Assembly: GCA_025059195.1 (NCBI GenBank)
Contig: JANXDU010000018.1
Coordinates: 34,175-98,174 of the forward strand
Direction: 5' to 3'
DNA: 64,000 nucleotides
Source: Candidatus Bathyarchaeota archaeon
GTDB taxonomy: Archaea; Thermoproteota; Bathyarchaeia; Bathyarchaeales; Bathycorpusculaceae
Under the pieces are notes generated by a model. That model made no database searches and was not told where the DNA came from. It worked only from the letters and a program-made list of their open reading frames with translations. The stretch's first letter is position 1; every line of letters begins with the position of its first letter. Both the position numbers and the translations under genes were made by a program. Below are positions 27,751 through 36,626 of the stretch, in pieces.

Positions 27751-27761
27751 TTTTATTTTTT
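27751..27761. terminator. T-rich terminator between convergent genes
   Basis: TTTTATTTTTT lies 14 bases past the acyl-CoA ligase stop codon. Archaeal transcription commonly ends at such T tracts. It reads as a T tract only on the plus strand. Confidence 0.4.
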
Positions 27762-27765
27762 GGGG

Positions 27766-29295
27766 TTAGATCGGTTCGTTTAGGCGTTTACCGGTTTTTG
27801 CAGTCCACTCGTCAACGGGTATGGCGAACTGTTTTTCGACAGAGGCTCTATGAAAGCTGTTGTAGGTGCAGAAGGGCACCACTCTACCATCTGGTGTGGC
27901 GTAATGAATGACACATTTTTGAACTCGGTCTAAATCAAAGTTCCAAATGTCCATGAAGTGCATTATCCCTATCATGACGATTCTCCGCATGAATTTTCCA
28001 AGGGCCTCATAGCTTCCCTTGGTTATAACGTCTTTGAGCAAGCCTCTAACCAGCGGCGATTTCACCATGGGCAGAAACTCTAACATTTTAATTTTCGCCG
28101 CCGTCTTTTTGCCCTTCACGCCAGCATAGTAAATGTTCCAAAAAGTTTCGGCAAACTTATCCACGTCCACGTATTGAGTTATGGGCTTGTAGGCGCCGTC
28201 CTCTTCAACAATTATGAAGGTTGCAGCCCCACACATGGGATGCATTGTGAACTCTGGATAAACACGGTTTTTAAGGATTTCCATTCCCTTTGATATTGGT
28301 AGAGGCCAGTTGACCGGGCGCCAATCCCATCGAGTGATTTTTCCATCCGTCTGTTCCTCTATCAGTTTGATGGTGTCCGGCACGGTTATGCGCATTTTCC
28401 GCATTTCTTCTCGGCGAGCCCTTCCAGCCATAGATATGGGTTGGATGTTGACACATCTGACGACATCGTGGTTTTCGACGGCGTATCGAATTATATCTCC
28501 CAAGTCCTTGTCATTAACGCCTTTTGCCAGCGTTACAACCAAAACTATAGAGTCTAAGCCGATTTTTCTGGCGTTTTCCACAACCCTCTGCTTTATCTGG
28601 ATGAGGTCTGTTCTCCCCCTTGTTTTCTTGTATATTTCCTCTCTTAGACCGTCAAATTGAAGGTACAGCGTGCTTACTCCAGCGTCCAATAGCTTTTTGA
28701 AGTATTCTATGTCTTCTGCGAGGCGTAAACCGTTTGTGTTAACCTCCACGTGGGTTATTCCAGCCTTTTTGGCTTCCGCGACAAGGGCTGGCAAATCATT
28801 TCTTATTGTGGGTTCGCCGCCGCTGAACTGAAGGGCGTTACAAGCCCACGGCTTGTTGCTTCTAAGAAGCTTAATCATATCCACAATCTGTTCGTAGCTA
28901 GGCTCGTAAACATAGTTCACCGCTCCTGCATAGGCGAAACAAACCGGACAAGCCATGTTGCACCTGTTTGTGACATCTATTATGCCCAGAACAGTGTGAG
29001 ATTTGTGCTGGGAGCATAATCCGCAGTCGTAAGGGCAGCCTTCAACCGGCTTCGTGTGAGGGTTCTCCAGTCCAGTTCCATCGTATTTTGCGCTGTGCCA
29101 GTCTCTGTGGAACCATTTATAGAGCTCAGCATCCCCCCAGTAAACGTCTTCAAACTTTCCGTGTTCTGGGCATTTTTTCTCTAGGTAGATTAGACCGTCT
29201 TCTTCGTAAATTTTCATGGGGATTCTGCTTAGGCATTCCGGGCATACGCTTGTTGAGTAGCGCTCAAATTTCGCCGCTTCCTTGCTTCCAGCCAT
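27766..29295 (-). CDS. Radical SAM protein of the Tes/MJ0619 type (putative tetraether lipid synthase)
   Basis: The 509-residue protein has an N-terminal zinc/rubredoxin-like part (CPECLSRI and CPEHG, residues 18-41), a cluster motif CPYDCGLCSQH near 89-99, and the radical SAM motif CNMACPVCFA near 112-121. GGEPTIR and LQFDG follow in the barrel, and a long C-terminal part contains PMCGAATF. This order matches the family including MJ0619 and the tetraether synthase Tes, which joins two archaeol molecules into GDGT lipids. MJ0619 has also been described as a pterin methylase, so the exact reaction is inferred. It is divergent from a TrmB regulator. Confidence 0.72.
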   Translation of the reverse strand: MAGSKEAAKFERYSTSVCPECLSRIPMKIYEEDGLIYLEKKCPEHGKFEDVYWGDAELYKWFHRDWHSAKYDGTGLENPHTKPVEGCPYDCGLCSQHKSHTVLGIIDVTNRCNMACPVCFAYAGAVNYVYEPSYEQIVDMIKLLRSNKPWACNALQFSGGEPTIRNDLPALVAEAKKAGITHVEVNTNGLRLAEDIEYFKKLLDAGVSTLYLQFDGLREEIYKKTRGRTDLIQIKQRVVENARKIGLDSIVLVVTLAKGVNDKDLGDIIRYAVENHDVVRCVNIQPISMAGRARREEMRKMRITVPDTIKLIEEQTDGKITRWDWRPVNWPLPISKGMEILKNRVYPEFTMHPMCGAATFIIVEEDGAYKPITQYVDVDKFAETFWNIYYAGVKGKKTAAKIKMLEFLPMVKSPLVRGLLKDVITKGSYEALGKFMRRIVMIGIMHFMDIWNFDLDRVQKCVIHYATPDGRVVPFCTYNSFHRASVEKQFAIPVDEWTAKTGKRLNEPI

Positions 29296-29304
29296 TCCTA
29301 TCCC

Positions 29305-29368
29305 TAACTTTAATGTTAAATTGGCTATGGTGTCGGAGGCTATATTAAAATTTCCATAACTTTAATAT
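29305..29368. promoter_or_regulatory. Repeat-rich divergent promoter/operator between the Tes-like gene and trmB
   Basis: TAACTTTAAT occurs twice in direct orientation (29305-29314 and 29357-29366). ATATTAAA (29342-29349) and TTTAATAT (29361-29368) form a perfect 8-base inverted repeat with an 11-base spacer. These AT boxes also serve as plausible TATA elements for both divergent genes. The arrangement fits control of both by one dimeric regulator, most simply the adjacent TrmB protein; this is inference. Confidence 0.5.
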
Positions 29369-29391
29369 GGTGAAAAGGGTTATTCTTTTCC

Positions 29392-30141
29392 ATGAGCGAG
29401 AAAGTAAAAATCCTTCTGCGGAAGGTTGGGCTAACAGATTACGAGGTAAACGCCTACCTCGTTCTTCTGGAGAAGGGCGCCCTAACAGCCAAGCAAATAA
29501 GCTATGGAGCGCAAATTCCCTTTTCAAAGGTTTACCAAGTCCTTAACGGTTTGGAGAAGAAGGGCTGGATAGAAGTCACCCGAAAAAGGCCCAGTAAATA
29601 CTTTCCAAAAGCTCCCGAGGCAGCCTTAAAATCGGCTAAAGCCGCCATGGAAAGCGAGTGGATTCAGGTTGAAAAAACCGTGGCTGACGAGTTAACGCCC
29701 CTTTACGAGAGGATTAAAACCAAGGAGAAGTATGACATATGGATTCTGAGAGGCTTGCCCAACATCGCTTCAAAGTTCAAGGAGATGATTAAAAATTGTC
29801 GAAAGGAACTGCTAGTGGCCTTTCCCTCCGTCAAAGAAGATTTCATTATGGATTTTCTCCTGCTCATCCGTTCTTCCATCATAGAGAAAGCGCAAGTGCG
29901 CTTCATGGTTTCAAAGGGTTTAAGCGAAAACATCCACAGAGCTTTTTCAAAGATCGGCGAGGTAAGACTCAGAGATAAAATGTTCGGCGGCGGCGCTATC
30001 TCCGACGGCGTGGAGGTGCTGCTGCTTTTCAGCGACGATAGGGGCGAGGTAACAGCCATATGGTCTGATCATCCAGGCTTGGCTGGGCTCGCCAAAGATT
30101 ATTTCAACTACCTCTGGAAGGAGTCAAAAAGTGAACCTTAA
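29392..30141 (+). CDS. TrmB-family transcriptional regulator
   Basis: The 249-residue regulator has an N-terminal winged helix-turn-helix (about residues 8-75: LTDYEVNAYLVLLEKGALTA, then FSKVYQVLNGLEKKGWIEV) typical of TrmB, a coiled segment, and an effector domain from about residue 105. The C-terminal sugar-binding beta domain of full-length TrmB (about 340 residues) is absent, so the ligand may not be a sugar. ATG 29392 would be nearly leaderless from the AT-rich box at 29361-29368. The direct and inverted repeats upstream are candidate self-operators. Confidence 0.87.
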   Translation: MSEKVKILLRKVGLTDYEVNAYLVLLEKGALTAKQISYGAQIPFSKVYQVLNGLEKKGWIEVTRKRPSKYFPKAPEAALKSAKAAMESEWIQVEKTVADELTPLYERIKTKEKYDIWILRGLPNIASKFKEMIKNCRKELLVAFPSVKEDFIMDFLLLIRSSIIEKAQVRFMVSKGLSENIHRAFSKIGEVRLRDKMFGGGAISDGVEVLLLFSDDRGEVTAIWSDHPGLAGLAKDYFNYLWKESKSEP

Positions 30142-30190
30142 AATCTAAGGCTCTCCTAATGTTTAAAAACTAACCGAGAGATGGCGTTGG

Positions 30191-32470
30191 GTGCGGGTAA
30201 AAGTTAGGGTTACCGGCATCATTCAAGGCGTGGGTTTTCGTCCGTTCATCTACCGCATGGCCGTGAAAAACGGCTTGAAGGGTTATGTCCGCAACATGGG
30301 CGATGCGGGTGTAGAAATTCTCCTCGAGGGCGAAGAAAACGCCATCAACAACTTTTTAAAATGCTTGAAGAAGGAAAAACCGCCTTTGGCGCAGATCCAT
30401 GAAATAATAACAACCAAGCTTGGAGGAGAATATGAATACACAGACTTTAGGATTGTTAGGAGCTCTGAAGAGGCAGAGCTTTCGGGTTCCGTCATCCCTC
30501 CAGATGTTGCCATATGTAGTGAATGCCTAAGAGAACTTAGAGACAAGCGCAATCCAAGATATAACTACTTTTTTATCACATGCACGGATTGTGGCCCCCG
30601 CTTTACAGTTATTGAATGCCTTCCCTATGATAGGGAAAACACGACTATGCGGGATTTTACCATGTGCAGTTTCTGCAAGAGCGAATACACTGATCCATTG
30701 AACAGACGTTTTCACGCTCAAACTGTGGCTTGTCCAAAATGTGGTCCCAAAGCCTATTTGACGACGAGTAGCGGCGAAACCCTTCAGTGTAGGGACCCGA
30801 TACGGGAGGCTGGCAAGCTGGTTTCTGAAGGCTTTGTTGTGGCGGTTAAGGGTTATGGTGGTTTCCATGTGGCGGCATCCGCGCTTAAAGACGATCCCCT
30901 AATGAGGCTTAGAAGGGTTAAGCATAGGCGGCAGAAGCCTTTCGCCATCATGGCGCGAAGCCTGGAGGCTGTTAAATCCTTTGCAGAAGTAACCCCTAAA
31001 GAGGCTGAACTTTTAACCTCCCACATGCGTCCGATAGTGCTAATAAAGAAAAATGCCGACTACTATCTTTCAGAGCTTGTGGCCCCGGGCTTGCATAATG
31101 TGGGTGTTATGCTTCCCTACACGGGCTTGCACTACATGCTCTTCGACGTTGTCGATGACCCTGCGTTCGTGATGACAAGCGCCAACCCGCCGAGCCAGCC
31201 CATAGTTAAAGACGACGATGAAGCTTTGAAAACGCTTGGCAACATCGTTGACTATTTCCTATTCCATAATAGACGGATCGCCCACCGATGCGACGACTCC
31301 GTTGTGCGGGTGCACGGCGAAAGACAGGTTTTTATTAGGCGTTCGAGGGGTTATGCTCCGGCGCCTGTCATGCTACATGAGAAAGCCTCAAAATGTGTTT
31401 TAGCTTTGGGCGGCGAGCTGAATAATACTGTGTGTATTTTAGATGGAAACAAGGCTTTCATCTCCCAGCACGTTGGCGACGTTGAAAATGTGGAAACCCG
31501 CGAGTTTGTCAGGAACGCCGCTGAGCACCTAGCCCACCTAACCAACAGCAAAGTTGACGTCGTTGCATGCGACTTACATCCAAAATTTACGACGACAAGG
31601 CTTGCCCATGATTTGGCAGTTCAAAACGGTTGGCAGCTTATCCAAGTTCAACATCACTTTGCCCACATAGCCGCGTTAATGGCTGAACACAGCGTTGACG
31701 AAATTGTGGGCGTATGCTGCGACGGCTACGGTTATGGAGTTAACGGCGAAGCATGGGGCGGCGAAATAATTTTCGCTTCGCGCAACTCCTCTGAAATAAA
31801 ACGTGTCGCCCACCTTGAGAAACAGCCCATGATTGGCGGGGACCTGGCAACCCGCTATCCACTTAGGATGGCGGCTGGAATCCTTCAGAAGAGGCTGAAC
31901 GTTGAGGACTGGCTTATGCAGAATAAGCGGTTTTTCCCCCATGGTGAAGGTGAAGTTCGCCTAATCCTCCAGCAGTTAAGGAAGGGACTAGGTGTGATTG
32001 AAACGACAAGCTGCGGAAGGGTCTTAGACGCAGTTGCAGCCGTTCTTGGCTTGTGTTATGAACGCACTTATGAAGGTGAACCAGCCATGAAGCTTGAATC
32101 TGCAGCCATAAACGGCAAAGACGTTCTCCAGCTAAAGCCCAAAATTGAGAGCGATTTTCTAGAAACGACAAACCTGCTTCTTGAAATATTTGAGGGGCGA
32201 GAGAGACACGCGGTGACTGATTTAGCTTTTTCCGCCCACGCATATTTGGCTGGGGGCTTAGCTGAGCTTGCCATTGAAAAAGCCTTAGAAAACGGCGTCA
32301 AAGCAGTCGGCTTTTCAGGGGGCGCTGCATGCAACGAAATACTCACTAAGCTTATGCGGGAAACCGTGGAGGCCGCTGGCTTGGTTTTTCTCGTCCACGA
32401 GGCTGTTCCGCCAGGCGACGGCGGCTTATCCTTTGGGCAAGCTGTTTATGTTGGACTTTTCCATTTCTAA
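30191..32470 (+). CDS. hypF: Hydrogenase maturation carbamoyltransferase HypF
   Basis: The 759-residue HypF makes the carbamoyl-derived thiocyanate on HypE for the CN ligands of NiFe hydrogenase. It has an N-terminal acylphosphatase domain (VTGIIQGVGFRPFIYRM, residues 8-24), a double zinc finger (CSECL near 109 through CPKCG near 185), a YrdC-like domain (about 200-380) and a Kae1-like domain with HHFAHIAALMAEH near 490. Length is normal. The start is GTG 30191. It heads the hypF-hypC-hypD row. Confidence 0.96.
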   Translation: MRVKVRVTGIIQGVGFRPFIYRMAVKNGLKGYVRNMGDAGVEILLEGEENAINNFLKCLKKEKPPLAQIHEIITTKLGGEYEYTDFRIVRSSEEAELSGSVIPPDVAICSECLRELRDKRNPRYNYFFITCTDCGPRFTVIECLPYDRENTTMRDFTMCSFCKSEYTDPLNRRFHAQTVACPKCGPKAYLTTSSGETLQCRDPIREAGKLVSEGFVVAVKGYGGFHVAASALKDDPLMRLRRVKHRRQKPFAIMARSLEAVKSFAEVTPKEAELLTSHMRPIVLIKKNADYYLSELVAPGLHNVGVMLPYTGLHYMLFDVVDDPAFVMTSANPPSQPIVKDDDEALKTLGNIVDYFLFHNRRIAHRCDDSVVRVHGERQVFIRRSRGYAPAPVMLHEKASKCVLALGGELNNTVCILDGNKAFISQHVGDVENVETREFVRNAAEHLAHLTNSKVDVVACDLHPKFTTTRLAHDLAVQNGWQLIQVQHHFAHIAALMAEHSVDEIVGVCCDGYGYGVNGEAWGGEIIFASRNSSEIKRVAHLEKQPMIGGDLATRYPLRMAAGILQKRLNVEDWLMQNKRFFPHGEGEVRLILQQLRKGLGVIETTSCGRVLDAVAAVLGLCYERTYEGEPAMKLESAAINGKDVLQLKPKIESDFLETTNLLLEIFEGRERHAVTDLAFSAHAYLAGGLAELAIEKALENGVKAVGFSGGAACNEILTKLMRETVEAAGLVFLVHEAVPPGDGGLSFGQAVYVGLFHF

Positions 32471-32515
32471 ACGCAACCATTTTATTGAGGGATGTCCTTT
32501 TTCCAAAGAGGAACC

Positions 32516-32752
32516 ATGTGTTTGGCTATTCCGGCGAAGGTTGTCAAAATCCAAGACAGCAAAGCCCAAGTGGACTTTGGAGAGGGCGTGCTAAGGGAGG
32601 TTGACGTTTCCCTCGTGGAGGTAAAAGTTGGCGAATACGTTTTGGTGCACGCTGGATACGCCATTCAAGTTTTAAGCCAAGAAGAAGCTGAAGAAACGCT
32701 GCGTCTATGGCGCGAGCTTCTGGAAGCCGAAAACCTATCGGAAACAAAATAG
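32516..32752 (+). CDS. hypC: Hydrogenase assembly chaperone HypC
   Basis: The 78-residue HypC binds the Fe(CN)2CO unit with HypD and delivers it to the hydrogenase large subunit. The mature N-terminus MCLAIPAKVV with Cys2 is invariant in the family, which fixes the start at ATG 32516 despite an open frame upstream. It is followed closely by hypD. Confidence 0.96.
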   Translation: MCLAIPAKVVKIQDSKAQVDFGEGVLREVDVSLVEVKVGEYVLVHAGYAIQVLSQEEAEETLRLWRELLEAENLSETK

Positions 32753-32766
32753 ACGTTGTGCCCAAA

Positions 32767-33849
32767 ATGTTTGGACATTTAAGGTTCAGAGATCCAAGTT
32801 TGGCTAAACGCGTAGCTGAAAAGATACGCGAAACAGCGCCGAAAAGGGATGCTGTAAAAATTTGCCATGTCTGTGGCACCCACGAGTGGACCATAACTCA
32901 CCATGGCTTACGGAGCATGCTGCCTCCAACCGTCGAGGTTATAGCTGGACCGGGCTGTCCAGTGTGCGTTACACCGGCTTCTGAGGTGGATGAGGCTGTT
33001 GCCCTAGCCCTAAAAGGAGTTGTTGTGGCCTGCTTTGGGGACGTTCTACGGGTTCCAGGCTCTGATAAGTCCCTTTTAGATGCTAGGGCTGAAGGCGCCG
33101 ACGTTAGAGTTGTTTACAGCGCCATGGATGCTGTTCGCATGGCTGAAAAAGAGCCAGACAAAGAGTTTGCCTTCTTTGCCATCGGCTTTGAAACCACAGC
33201 CCCCTCGACAGCCCTCGAGGTTCTGCGAAAACCGCCGAAAAACTTGAGTTTTCTGGTTTCTCACCGTCTTATTCCGCCAGCCATGGAGCTTCTGCTTGGA
33301 ATAGGCGACCTTCACATAGACGGTTTTATCGCTCCGGGACACGTGAGCACCGTCATAGGTTTGAAAGCCTACGAGATTTTTCCAAAAGCCTACCACATGC
33401 CCACCGTGGTGGCTGGTTTCGAGCCCCTAGACGTTTTATTCGCCGTCTACATGATTCTGAAACAGCTTAAAGAGGGCGTTGCAAAGCTGGAGAACGAGTA
33501 TGTGCGGGCTGTAAGCTGGGAAGGCAACACCAAAGCCCAAGAGATAATGCACAAGGCTTTTAACGTTGTGGACAGCCAATGGCGCGGCCTTGGAAAACTG
33601 CCATCCTCAACCCTCAAACTAAAAGAGGAGCTAGCCGTTTTCGACGCAAGAGAAAAGTATGGAGTCCATATCACCCGTGGCAGAGACCTACCACCCGGAT
33701 GCCAATGCCACCTCGTAATGATTGGAAAAATCAAGCCCAAGGAATGCCCCCTTTTCATGAAGGCTTGTACACCGCAGAAACCAGTGGGCGCGTGCATGGT
33801 AAGCATAGAGGGAACATGCCGAATCTGGGCAAAATCCTCCTTTATGTAA
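32767..33849 (+). CDS. hypD: Hydrogenase maturation protein HypD
   Basis: The roughly 360-residue HypD assembles the Fe(CN)2CO cofactor with HypC and HypE. CHVCGTHEW near residue 37 and GPGCPVCVTP near 65 are the conserved cysteine motifs. The C-terminal PPGCQCHLVMIG, CPLFMKAC and CMVSIEGTCRIW supply the 4Fe-4S ligands. The start may be ATG 32767 or GTG 32758, just after hypC; the ATG at 32707 lies deep inside hypC and is unlikely. Confidence 0.96.
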   Translation: MFGHLRFRDPSLAKRVAEKIRETAPKRDAVKICHVCGTHEWTITHHGLRSMLPPTVEVIAGPGCPVCVTPASEVDEAVALALKGVVVACFGDVLRVPGSDKSLLDARAEGADVRVVYSAMDAVRMAEKEPDKEFAFFAIGFETTAPSTALEVLRKPPKNLSFLVSHRLIPPAMELLLGIGDLHIDGFIAPGHVSTVIGLKAYEIFPKAYHMPTVVAGFEPLDVLFAVYMILKQLKEGVAKLENEYVRAVSWEGNTKAQEIMHKAFNVVDSQWRGLGKLPSSTLKLKEELAVFDAREKYGVHITRGRDLPPGCQCHLVMIGKIKPKECPLFMKACTPQKPVGACMVSIEGTCRIWAKSSFM

Positions 33850-33902
33850 AACTTTTTATTTAAACTGAAGCATATCAAGAATCACTCGGCGAGGTTTGAA
33901 AA

Positions 33903-34535
33903 GTGAGCTTTGAATCAAACAGAATTTTGGGCGGTATTGGCGCATTACTAATGGTTATAAGTGCTCTCGGCGTTTTAACATGGGCTTACCTCTTGTTTCT
34001 ACTACTTGTCGGGGCTATTTTAGTTCTAATCGCCTTGAAAGGTTTCGCAGATCACTACCAAGATGGGGGAATTTTCAACAACGCCCTCTATGGGTTTATT
34101 TCGGTGATCGTCGGTTTGGTGACAACTATCGCCGTGTTTATGATGCTAGTTCTGCAGGTGCTGGCTACCATAGAAGTTGATTGGACTAACCCTATGGAAA
34201 TTCAACAATACTTTATGAATAACATGAACGTTGTTTGGCAGATTGCTGGAACCGCCATCGGAGCCTTCTTAGTATTTTACATTTCGGTGGTTCTCTCAGC
34301 AGTTTTGTTTAGAAAGGCTTTGGACACGCTTTCCACACGATCTGGTGAGAAAATGTTTGGAACGGCTGGCATGGTTTTGCTTATAGGCGCGTTGCTGACG
34401 GTGGTTTTGATAGGCTTAATAGTCATCTGGATTTCATGGATACTTCTCGCTGTAGGCTTTTTCTCCATAAAAGCAGCACAACCGCCAACTCAGCCAGCCA
34501 CGGTTCAACCTCCACCGCAACCTTCTTCGTCTTAA
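33903..34535 (+). CDS. DUF996-family membrane protein
   Basis: The 210-residue integral membrane protein has about five hydrophobic segments and ends in a proline/threonine-rich tail (about residues 190-210). The opening MSFESNRILGGIGALL is typical of the archaeal DUF996 family. The start is GTG 33903 with GAGG upstream. It interrupts the hyp genes, 53 bases after hypD. Function unknown. Confidence 0.8.
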   Translation: MSFESNRILGGIGALLMVISALGVLTWAYLLFLLLVGAILVLIALKGFADHYQDGGIFNNALYGFISVIVGLVTTIAVFMMLVLQVLATIEVDWTNPMEIQQYFMNNMNVVWQIAGTAIGAFLVFYISVVLSAVLFRKALDTLSTRSGEKMFGTAGMVLLIGALLTVVLIGLIVIWISWILLAVGFFSIKAAQPPTQPATVQPPPQPSSS

Positions 34536-34611
34536 CGAAACCCCCATTTTCTTTTCATTGGTTAAAGCTTAAACATTGGAAAAGTCAAACTGTTATGGAG
34601 GCACATATACA

Positions 34612-34821
34612 ATGAGCGGAGAAAACGACCGAACCTATTCGGGTAAATGCGTTGACTGCGGTTCTCCTCTAGTTTTGTATGAGATGGATTTTGAAAAAAG
34701 CCGTCGAGTTATGCAGTGCACCCGATGCGGATTGTTTCACTTTTACAAGAAGGACTTTTTTGGAAGATGGAAACTCGCCAAAGTGGGTAGAGTTTCGGAC
34801 TTGTGGAGAAAATCCAAATAG
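34612..34821 (+). CDS. Small zinc-ribbon protein
   Basis: The 69-residue protein has two CxxC pairs, CVDCGS near residue 14 and CTRCGL near 39, which form a zinc ribbon, followed by a basic aromatic tail (FYKKDFFGRWKLAKVGR). ATG 34612 is used because GGAGG lies upstream at 34595-34599. It ends five bases before the convergent hypE. No specific family is recognised; nucleic-acid or protein binding is possible. Confidence 0.7.
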   Translation: MSGENDRTYSGKCVDCGSPLVLYEMDFEKSRRVMQCTRCGLFHFYKKDFFGRWKLAKVGRVSDLWRKSK

Positions 34822-34826
34822 CCCTT

Positions 34827-35891
34827 TTAGCAGATTCTTGGAACGGGGTCTCCGACGGGTCTTGGAATTATTCTTTTGCCGCCAACCACAGTTTGCATGG
34901 CAACCCCTGTAAACTCTTTTGTGGCTTCGCCTATTATTTCTGCTTCCTTCCCCTCATCCGTCGTCCTTAAAAGTTCTAAAAATTCCTCGGCTTTCTCTTT
35001 CACCACGCCCATGACTATCTTTCCCTCGTTTCCGACTTCAAGAGGATCTAACCCAAGCATTTCGCAAGCTGCCCTAACGTCGTTTCTCATCGGAATTTTA
35101 TCTTCGTAGATTAGGATGCCTACGTTGGATTTTTCACTGAACTCGTTAAGGGCGTCGGCTAAACCTCCCCGAGTAGGGTCTTTCATAGCGGTTATGCCTC
35201 CCACCTCGCCGAGCAACCGTTGAATTAGACGGTTTAAAGGTTTCACATCCGATTTTATGCCGCTTCCGAAGCTTAAGCCTTCTTGGGCAGATAAAACTGC
35301 CAAACCATGGTCGCCGATAGTTCCAGACAAGACTATTTTGTCTCCGGGTTTAAGGTTGGAGTCTAAAATCCACCGCGCCTTGAAGTCGCTTCTGAACCGT
35401 TTAACCACATTCAGATTTTTTTCCAAGGCTTCAGTTCTCTTGCCAATTCCTGAAACGTTTATTACGCAGCCGCCTAAGCTGCCTTTTTCAACAACTTTTG
35501 TGTCACCTGTGATTATGCCTACACCTGCCTCTTGGCACGTCTGCCTCATGCTTGCTAAAATTCTTTCAAAATCGGATAGGGTAAGTCCCTCTTCAAGTAT
35601 GAAGCCGCATGCCAAAGCATATGGTTCGGCTCCTAAAACCGCTATGTCGTTGACGGTGCCGGAAACAGCTAAACGTCCAATATCTCCGCCGGGAAAGAAT
35701 ATGGGTTTCACGGCGTGGGAGTCGCTTTTCAAGACGATGTCGCCGATGACCGCCGCGTCGTCCAAAGCCTCTAACGGGATCTCTGCGCCGCTAAAACCGC
35801 TAAAATACTTTACAATGTAGTTTTTAACGAGGTCGTGCATGACGGTTCCGCCGGCGCCATGGAGCATGGTTATAACGCCTTCAGCGTTCAA
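34827..35891 (-). CDS. hypE: Hydrogenase maturation protein HypE
   Basis: The 354-residue HypE carries the carbamoyl/cyano group made by HypF. It has the PurM-type two-domain fold (DDAAVIGD near residue 43, MKDPTRGGLADALNE near 238) and the essential C-terminus VPRIC, whose last cysteine is modified. The start may be TTG 35891 or ATG 35867. It is on the opposite strand from hypF-C-D and diverges from the ribosomal operon. Confidence 0.96.
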   Translation of the reverse strand: MNAEGVITMLHGAGGTVMHDLVKNYIVKYFSGFSGAEIPLEALDDAAVIGDIVLKSDSHAVKPIFFPGGDIGRLAVSGTVNDIAVLGAEPYALACGFILEEGLTLSDFERILASMRQTCQEAGVGIITGDTKVVEKGSLGGCVINVSGIGKRTEALEKNLNVVKRFRSDFKARWILDSNLKPGDKIVLSGTIGDHGLAVLSAQEGLSFGSGIKSDVKPLNRLIQRLLGEVGGITAMKDPTRGGLADALNEFSEKSNVGILIYEDKIPMRNDVRAACEMLGLDPLEVGNEGKIVMGVVKEKAEEFLELLRTTDEGKEAEIIGEATKEFTGVAMQTVVGGKRIIPRPVGDPVPRIC

Positions 35892-36083
35892 GCCGTTTCA
35901 CCACTTTTAACCTTGAACATTAGAGTTGTGGTTAAACATAAACGAATCGCAACATTTTGACTTTGAATCAAGCCAATAGTGTCTCTCCCCCTATAGTTTT
36001 CTGCGATGTTTTGGCTTTTATCTGGTTAAAGTGCGCTTTAATGCTTCCAGACAGTCTGAAACAACTCAAACCTAATGGAAAAC

Positions 36084-36092
36084 CATATAAAT
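36084..36092 (+). promoter_or_regulatory. TATA box of the ribosomal protein operon
   Basis: CATATAAAT preceded by an A-rich stretch lies about 45 bases before the L22 GTG. Transcription from about 36112-36117 would include GGAG at 36121-36124 and exclude the ATG at 36075, so this site also decides the L22 start. It is the only clear promoter before the long co-oriented row. Confidence 0.6.
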
Positions 36093-36134
36093 CGCCATGT
36101 AGCTGTTCAATTGCACAGTTGGAGAGTCTATCAA

Positions 36135-36626
36135 GTGCCAGAGTGGGGATACTCAATACCTGAAGAAGCGTTGGATCCGGAGAAAACGGTTAAGGCAAGC
36201 GGGCGAGAGGTTAGGGTATCCCATAAATCAGCCCGCGAGATATGCAAAACCATTAAGGGAATGAACCTTAACGAGGCTAAAAGGTTTCTACGGGACGTCA
36301 TAGCCAAAAAGAGAGCCGTTCCCTTCACACGGTTTAAGAAGAAGGCGGGACACCGCCACGGCTTGGAAAAGGCTTACGCTGGCCGATATCCCGTCAAAGC
36401 AGCAAAACAAGTTCTAAAAATTCTTGAAGGAGCAGAAGCCAACGCTGAAAACAAAGGATTGGACACAGAAAGGCTAAAAATTATTCACGCGTCCGCCTAC
36501 CCGGGGATGAAGATTAAGCGGTATATGCCCAGAGCCTTTGGAAGGGCTACCCCAAAATTTGAAACCTTAACCCATATTGAGCTGGTCTTGGAAGAGCAGC
36601 CGGAAACAATCACGGAGGAAGCTTAA
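36135..36626 (+). CDS. rpl22: 50S ribosomal protein L22 (uL22)
   Basis: The 163-residue L22 lines the exit tunnel of the large subunit. VPEWGYSIPEEA begins the archaeal form, RFKKKAGHRHG gives the basic loop, and RYMPRAFGRATP with the final beta-hairpin is diagnostic. I use GTG 36135 because it follows GGAG, homologues begin at this W-G-Y-S segment, and the TATA box lies after the alternative ATG at 36075. It is the first gene of the operon; the usual L3-L4-L23-L2-S19 genes are not upstream. Confidence 0.94.
   Translation: MPEWGYSIPEEALDPEKTVKASGREVRVSHKSAREICKTIKGMNLNEAKRFLRDVIAKKRAVPFTRFKKKAGHRHGLEKAYAGRYPVKAAKQVLKILEGAEANAENKGLDTERLKIIHASAYPGMKIKRYMPRAFGRATPKFETLTHIELVLEEQPETITEEA

Noticed and set aside
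36075..36134. An N-terminally extended L22 starting at ATG 36075
   Set aside because: The TATA box at 36084-36092 lies after this ATG, and the extra residues do not resemble L22; GTG 36135 has a Shine-Dalgarno.
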